Positions 60,542-64,000 of a DNA stretch of 64,000 nt are shown here, piece by piece (the stretch's first letter is position 1; each line of letters opens with the position of its first letter). Location of the stretch: contig JOAZ01000001.1 of assembly GCA_000720535.1 (NCBI GenBank), forward strand, positions 434,001-498,000. Reading direction: 5' to 3'. A program made the translations under genes and the position numbers. This stretch comes from Streptomyces halstedii (GTDB lineage: Bacteria > Actinomycetota > Actinomycetes > Streptomycetales > Streptomycetaceae). The notes below the pieces were generated by a model, which did no database searches, was not told the origin of the DNA, and saw nothing but the letters and a program-made list of their open reading frames with translations.

Positions 60542-60564
60542 TTGTCAGTGGCTCCCCATACAGT
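60542..60564 (+). promoter_or_regulatory. RecA-NDp/PafBC-type DNA-damage promoter of the VWA gene
   Basis: TTGTCAGTGGC (60542-60552), six bases, TACAGT (60559-60564). This matches the consensus of LexA/RecA-independent DNA-damage promoters described in mycobacteria (TTGTCAGTGGC-N6-TAgggT), which are activated by the PafBC proteins. It is 40 bp upstream of the VWA start codon and on the correct strand. Confidence 0.75.
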
Positions 60565-60604
60565 CGAAGCATCACTCAGGGAGCCCTGGAGAAGGAGCAG
60601 AAGC

Positions 60605-61663
60605 ATGTCCGCCAACAAGATCCAGCACAAGGTGAATCATGTCGCGCTGGTCGTGGACTGTTCAGGTTCCATGCGTCCGCACGAGAGCCAGCTCATCCGC
60701 GTCGTGGACGAGTTCGTGGCGGGTCTGAAGGCCGAGTCGGACAGCCTCGGCCATGAGACCCGGATCAGTCTCTACTCCTTCGACCACAGGGTGGAGAACC
60801 TCGTCTGGGACATGGACGTGAAGCATCTGCCGTCCATGCGGGGCCTGTACAAGGTGAACAACGGCGCCACGGCCCTCATCGAGGCCTCTCTGAAGTCCCT
60901 GGACGACCTGGGCCACATATGGGAGGAGTACGGCGAGCACAGCTTCCTCCAGATCGTGGTGACGGACGGCGAGGAGAACGCCTCCGGCGGTGACCGGCGG
61001 CACGACGGCGACATGGCCATCCTCGGCCCCTGGCTGGACAAGATCGCGTCGAAGATGGGCCGGCTGCCGGGCCACTGGACGTCCGCGATCCTCGTCCCGA
61101 ACTCCCTGGCGAAGCGCACGGCCCAGAACTACGGCTTCCCGGCCGGCAACATCGCCATCTGGGACGCCGATTCCCGGGAGGGTGTCGAGGAGGCGATCGG
61201 CACCGTGCGCGCCGCCGCCACCAGCTTCCTCCGGGGCCGCGAACAGGGCGTGCGCGGCACGAAGAACCTGTTCGCCGTCGGCCAGGACATATCGGTGGAC
61301 GAGGTGCGCGCGACGCTCGAACCGATCCCGGCCGACAAGTACCGGCTCCTGAAGGTCGACCAGGAGATGGAGATCAGGCCCTTCGTCGACTCGCACCCGG
61401 GTGTGACGTACGAACGGGGCGCTTGTTACTACCAGTTGGGAGCGCGGGCCCAGGTGCAGCCGAACAAGGAGGTCATCGTGGTCGAGAAGGACACGGACCG
61501 CGCCTACACGGGCGACGCGGCGCGCAGCCTCCTGTTCGGTACGGGCATCCACGGCACCGTCTCCGTGAAGGCGGGCAACAACCCGGCGCTGGAGGTGTAC
61601 GTGCAGAGTCGTTCGGTGAACAGGAAGCTCAAGCCGAAGACGCGCCTGCTCATCATGCTCTGA
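60605..61663 (+). CDS. VWA domain-containing protein
   Basis: 352 residues. The N-terminal 200 are a von Willebrand factor A domain with a complete MIDAS start (VDCSGSM, Asp18-Ser20-Ser22), a GATALIEA Thr loop and VVTDGEEN as the third metal loop. The C-terminal 120 residues form a beta domain of unknown type (CYYQLGARAQVQPNKEVIVVEKDTDRAYTGDAAR by its ends). No signal peptide, so cytosolic; bacterial VWA proteins of this kind usually bind an AAA+ or other partner, none of which is adjacent. ATG 60605 follows GGAGAAGGAG. The upstream promoter suggests induction by DNA damage. Confidence 0.88.
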   Translation: MSANKIQHKVNHVALVVDCSGSMRPHESQLIRVVDEFVAGLKAESDSLGHETRISLYSFDHRVENLVWDMDVKHLPSMRGLYKVNNGATALIEASLKSLDDLGHIWEEYGEHSFLQIVVTDGEENASGGDRRHDGDMAILGPWLDKIASKMGRLPGHWTSAILVPNSLAKRTAQNYGFPAGNIAIWDADSREGVEEAIGTVRAAATSFLRGREQGVRGTKNLFAVGQDISVDEVRATLEPIPADKYRLLKVDQEMEIRPFVDSHPGVTYERGACYYQLGARAQVQPNKEVIVVEKDTDRAYTGDAARSLLFGTGIHGTVSVKAGNNPALEVYVQSRSVNRKLKPKTRLLIML

Positions 61664-61999
61664 GAACCGCGCAACACGCTCTGAGAACCGCGCGAACGGC
61701 CGGGGGCATCGTCCCCTGTAGGCGAGGAACGCGGAACCGGTGGACAACCCCTCGACGTGGTCACGGCCCTGCGGCACGGCCCGGCCCTGCGGCACGGCAC
61801 CCGCGCCCGGATCCCCGGCACCGCAGCGCAGTGCCAGACATCCGGGCATCGGGGCATTGCGGTATCCGGACGGACCGACGCAGCTGACCGACGCAGGTGA
61901 CCGGCGATCGGTGACCGGCGATCGGTGACCGGCGATCGGTGACCGGCGATCGGAGACCGGCGATCGGTGGCTGGTAGCCGATGCCGGTGATCCCGGTCG
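61664..61999. other. 336-bp convergent intergenic region
   Basis: Between the VWA gene and the substrate-binding protein gene. Contains a 16-bp direct repeat of GCTCTGAGAACCGCGC spanning the VWA stop (61657 and 61679) and the 14-bp tandem array listed separately. No gene or clear terminator is seen. Confidence 0.45.
61897..61966. repeat. 14-bp tandem repeat, five copies
   Basis: GTGACCGGCGATCG repeats with a strict 14-bp period from 61897; the last copy has GA in place of GT and the array decays after 61966. No spacers, so not a CRISPR. Confidence 0.9.
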
Positions 62000-63016
62000 T
62001 CAGCCCGCCTTCTCCACGAACTCGGTGGTGAAGGTCTTGCTGAGATCGACCTCGGCGTCCTTGAGGTTCGGATTGAACGCCTTCAGGACACGCTCGACGG
62101 TCTCCGGGCCGTCCTTCGGCATCACGCCGTCCGTCGTGAACATCGGCAGAGTGCTCCTGATGGCCTCGGCGTACAGTTTCTCGCCACCCTGGGCGTAGTC
62201 GGCCGGCATCTTCGCGGCGATCTCCTCGGGCGAGTGGCTGTTCATCCACTTGAGGGTCTTGACGAAGGCGTTGGCCAGCTTCTGCACCGTGTCCTTGTTG
62301 TCGTTCACCCAGCTGGTGTTCATGTACAGGCTGGAGGAGGGGTAGGGGCCGCCGAGCGCCTCCTGCGAGCCCTCGGGCGTGCGCATGTCGACGAGTATCT
62401 TGCCGACCTTCTTGTCGAGGATCTGCGTGACCGTCGGGTCCGTGGTCATCCCCGCCTGGATGGAGTTCTGCTGGAGCGCGGAGATGAAGGTCTGGCCGGC
62501 GCCGACCGCCACGGGGGTGATCTGGTCGATCGGCACGCCGTTCTTCACCGCGAGGTACTTGGTGAGGAAGTCGGTGGACGACCCCAGACCGGTGACGCCG
62601 AGCTTCTTGCCGGAGAAGTCCTTGGGCGACTTGATCTCCTCCGCGGCGGCGTTGGAGACCACCTCCACCTCCCCCGAGGTGTGGGAGAGCTGCACGACCG
62701 ACTCGACCGCCTTCCCCTTCACCTGGAGGTCGAGGGTGTGGTCGTAGAAGCCGACGACCCCCTGGACGTCGCCGGAGACGAGTGAGGTGGTGGCCTGCAC
62801 ACCGGCGGGTTCGGTCAGCAACTGCACGTCGAGCCCCTCGGCTTCGAAGTAGCCGAGCTTCTGGGTGAGCATGGCCGGCATGTAGATGACCTTGTCCAGG
62901 CCACCGACCATGATCTTGACCTGGCCGTCGCCGGAGCCCCCTCCGCACGCGCTGAGGGAACACAGGACCAGCATGGTGGTGGCGGCGGCAGCGGAGGCCT
63001 TGAGAGGAGTACGCAT
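62000..63016 (-). CDS. ABC transporter substrate-binding lipoprotein (nitrate/sulfonate/taurine type)
   Basis: 338 residues. Lipoprotein signal peptide with lipobox LSAC, lipidated Cys24, then a GGGSGDG spacer. The mature part is an NMT1/THI5-like periplasmic-binding fold: VKIMVGGLDKVIYMPAMLTQKLGYFEAEGLDV at the start (by its ends), VVGFYDHTLDLQVKGK, and FSGKKLGVTGLGSSTDFLTKYLA. Such proteins deliver sulfonates, taurine, nitrate, pyrimidine precursors or similar; the ligand is not evident. ATG 63016 follows AAGGACG. It lies downstream of the permease gene, separated by about 145 bp with three 29-bp repeats, in the same direction. Confidence 0.9.
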   Translation of the reverse strand: MRTPLKASAAAATTMLVLCSLSACGGGSGDGQVKIMVGGLDKVIYMPAMLTQKLGYFEAEGLDVQLLTEPAGVQATTSLVSGDVQGVVGFYDHTLDLQVKGKAVESVVQLSHTSGEVEVVSNAAAEEIKSPKDFSGKKLGVTGLGSSTDFLTKYLAVKNGVPIDQITPVAVGAGQTFISALQQNSIQAGMTTDPTVTQILDKKVGKILVDMRTPEGSQEALGGPYPSSSLYMNTSWVNDNKDTVQKLANAFVKTLKWMNSHSPEEIAAKMPADYAQGGEKLYAEAIRSTLPMFTTDGVMPKDGPETVERVLKAFNPNLKDAEVDLSKTFTTEFVEKAG

Positions 63017-63063
63017 GATCACGTCCTTGTCAGGAAGGGTTCGGGCCTCCCTCGACGGGAGGA

Positions 63064-63150
63064 CGGCGGAGGCGGGGACACCCCCGGTCTGGCGGCGGAG
63101 GCGGGGACACCCCCGGTCTGGCGGCGGAGGCGGGGACACCCCCGGTCGGG
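63064..63150. repeat. 29-bp tandem repeat, three copies
   Basis: Three near-identical 29-bp units containing GCGGGGACACCCCC (copies of that core at 63072, 63101 and 63130) lie between the permease stop and the substrate-binding protein start. The core is self-complementary over GGGG/CCCC, so each unit can form a small hairpin. Confidence 0.9.
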
Positions 63151-63160
63151 CGGCGCGGGC

Positions 63161-64000
63161 TCAGCGGCCGTCGCCGGAGTCGGCGGGTTTCCACCGGAAG
63201 AGGCTGCGTTCGAGGAAGGACAGCACCCCCTCGGCGAGCAGGGCGACGACCGCGAGGATCACCATGGCGGCGTACACCCCGGCGGCGTTGAACGTGCCCT
63301 GGGAGGCGGAGACGAGCAGACCGAGGCCCTTCGTGGCACCGATGTACTCCCCGACGATCGCCCCGATCAGGGCGAAGCCGAAGCTCACATGCAGGCTGGT
63401 GAAGATCCACGAGGTCGCCGAGGGGATGACGACCTGGAAGGTGACCTGCCGGTTGCTGGCTCCGAGGATCCGCGCGTTGGCCACCAGGTTCCGGTCCACC
63501 TCGCGGGCACCCTGGAAGGCGTTGAAGAAGACGGGGAAGAAGACGAGCACCACGGCCGAGGCGATCTTCGAGGCCGGGCCCAGCCCGAACCAGATCAGGA
63601 AGATCGGTGCCAGGACGATGCGCGGCAGCGCGTTGAGCACCTTGATGTAGGGCCCGAGGACGTCGGACAGGAAGCGGACCCTGCCCAGCGCGATCCCGAG
63701 GATCACACCGGCGACCACACCGATGATCCAGCCGACCAGGGCCTCGTACAGCGTGTACCAGATCTGTTCCCAGAGGGACCCCTGCGGGGTGCCGTCCGTC
63801 GCCCACCGGACGATCTGGTCCCAGATCTTCGACGGCATCGAGAAGTTGAACGGATCGATGACGGCGGAACGGGCCAGCCACTCCCACAGGCCCAGCAGCC
63901 CGATGAGGAGGAGCACACGGGCGGTGTAGACGGTGATACGGCGGTTGCGCGCGGCCCGCGCCCGCGCCTGCGCGCGGGTGCCGCCCGTGGTTCCCGTGGA
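63161..64000 (-). CDS. ABC transporter permease, SsuC/TauC type (5' end outside window)
   Basis: The frame is open to the last base of the window, so the N-terminus is cut. At least 251 residues with about six membrane helices and the binding-protein-dependent permease loop EVDRNLVANARILGASNRQVTFQVVIPSA (by its ends; EAA-like motif contacting the ATPase). ALPRIVLAPIFLIWFGLGPASK is typical of nitrate/sulfonate/taurine importers. A GTG at 63916 is the first in-frame start candidate, but the preceding codons (NRRITVYTAR) look like natural coding sequence. Paired with the downstream lipoprotein gene; the ATPase should lie just beyond the window. Confidence 0.9.
   Translation of the reverse strand, partial: STGTTGGTRAQARARAARNRRITVYTARVLLLIGLLGLWEWLARSAVIDPFNFSMPSKIWDQIVRWATDGTPQGSLWEQIWYTLYEALVGWIIGVVAGVILGIALGRVRFLSDVLGPYIKVLNALPRIVLAPIFLIWFGLGPASKIASAVVLVFFPVFFNAFQGAREVDRNLVANARILGASNRQVTFQVVIPSATSWIFTSLHVSFGFALIGAIVGEYIGATKGLGLLVSASQGTFNAAGVYAAMVILAVVALLAEGVLSFLERSLFRWKPADSGDGR

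Noticed and set aside
61897-61966. CRISPR array
   Set aside because: Direct 14-bp repeats without spacers and no cas genes; the same applies to the 29-bp units at 63064-63150.

Overview
The window is high-GC DNA with GTG/TTG starts, strong codon-position GC bias and gene families typical of Streptomyces: aromatic carotenoid genes, XRE/DUF397 loci, an actinobacterial type VII secretion locus and ribosomal protein bL37. I read it as a chromosomal segment of a Streptomyces or close relative. Names rest on motifs and remembered family features; no database search was run.

Layout. 1-2.7 kb: 3' end of a short-chain dehydrogenase, then argG (long type) behind an ARG-box-like operator, its terminator, and a PPOX-fold flavoprotein. 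2.9-12.6 kb: a carotenoid cluster in two convergent operons, FAD oxidoreductase-crtY-crtT-crtU on the plus strand and crtE-crtI-crtB-Rieske protein on the minus strand. Together they account for GGPP, phytoene, lycopene, beta-carotene and then an aromatic carotenoid of the isorenieratene type. The Rieske protein and the extra oxidoreductase are not explained by that route. 13-19.1 kb: aldo/keto reductase, an MmyB-like XRE regulator divergent from a zinc alcohol dehydrogenase, a GH43 glycosidase with two LacI-type operators, and a secreted SGNH/GDSL hydrolase. 19.2-21.8 kb: a WhiJ-type regulatory locus whose XRE gene is frameshifted and whose DUF397 partners are duplicated to four copies.

21.85-58.4 kb is a type VII (ESX-like) secretion island. 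The machine genes are eccC (plus strand), eccD-eccB (minus strand) and mycP. mycP is the last gene of a minus-strand group that also holds an SseB-like T7SS-associated protein, a membrane-anchored ricin-type lectin and a beta-helix/double CbxX AAA+ ATPase. No eccE is visible. A separate minus-strand substrate operon runs from two WXG100 proteins through a helical protein, an AAWKG-motif protein with PDGT repeats, a YbaB-like protein and a small WPG protein to one uninterrupted 15.9-kb gene encoding 5,288 residues. That giant protein carries recognisable enzyme signatures: a His/Cys caspase-like pair, one intact and two degenerate OTU-like modules, a pierisin-type ADP-ribosyltransferase and an HExxH metalloprotease. 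It looks like a multi-warhead T7SS effector.

58.7-64 kb: a golvesin-like membrane-anchored protein that shares its chassis with the lectin across the divergent promoter, the tiny ribosomal protein bL37, a VWA protein behind a near-perfect LexA-independent DNA-damage (RecA-NDp/PafBC-type) promoter, and the substrate-binding lipoprotein and permease (cut by the window end) of a nitrate/sulfonate-type ABC importer. The 3' end of mycP runs into an 80-bp homopolymeric C/G tract that looks like an assembly defect.
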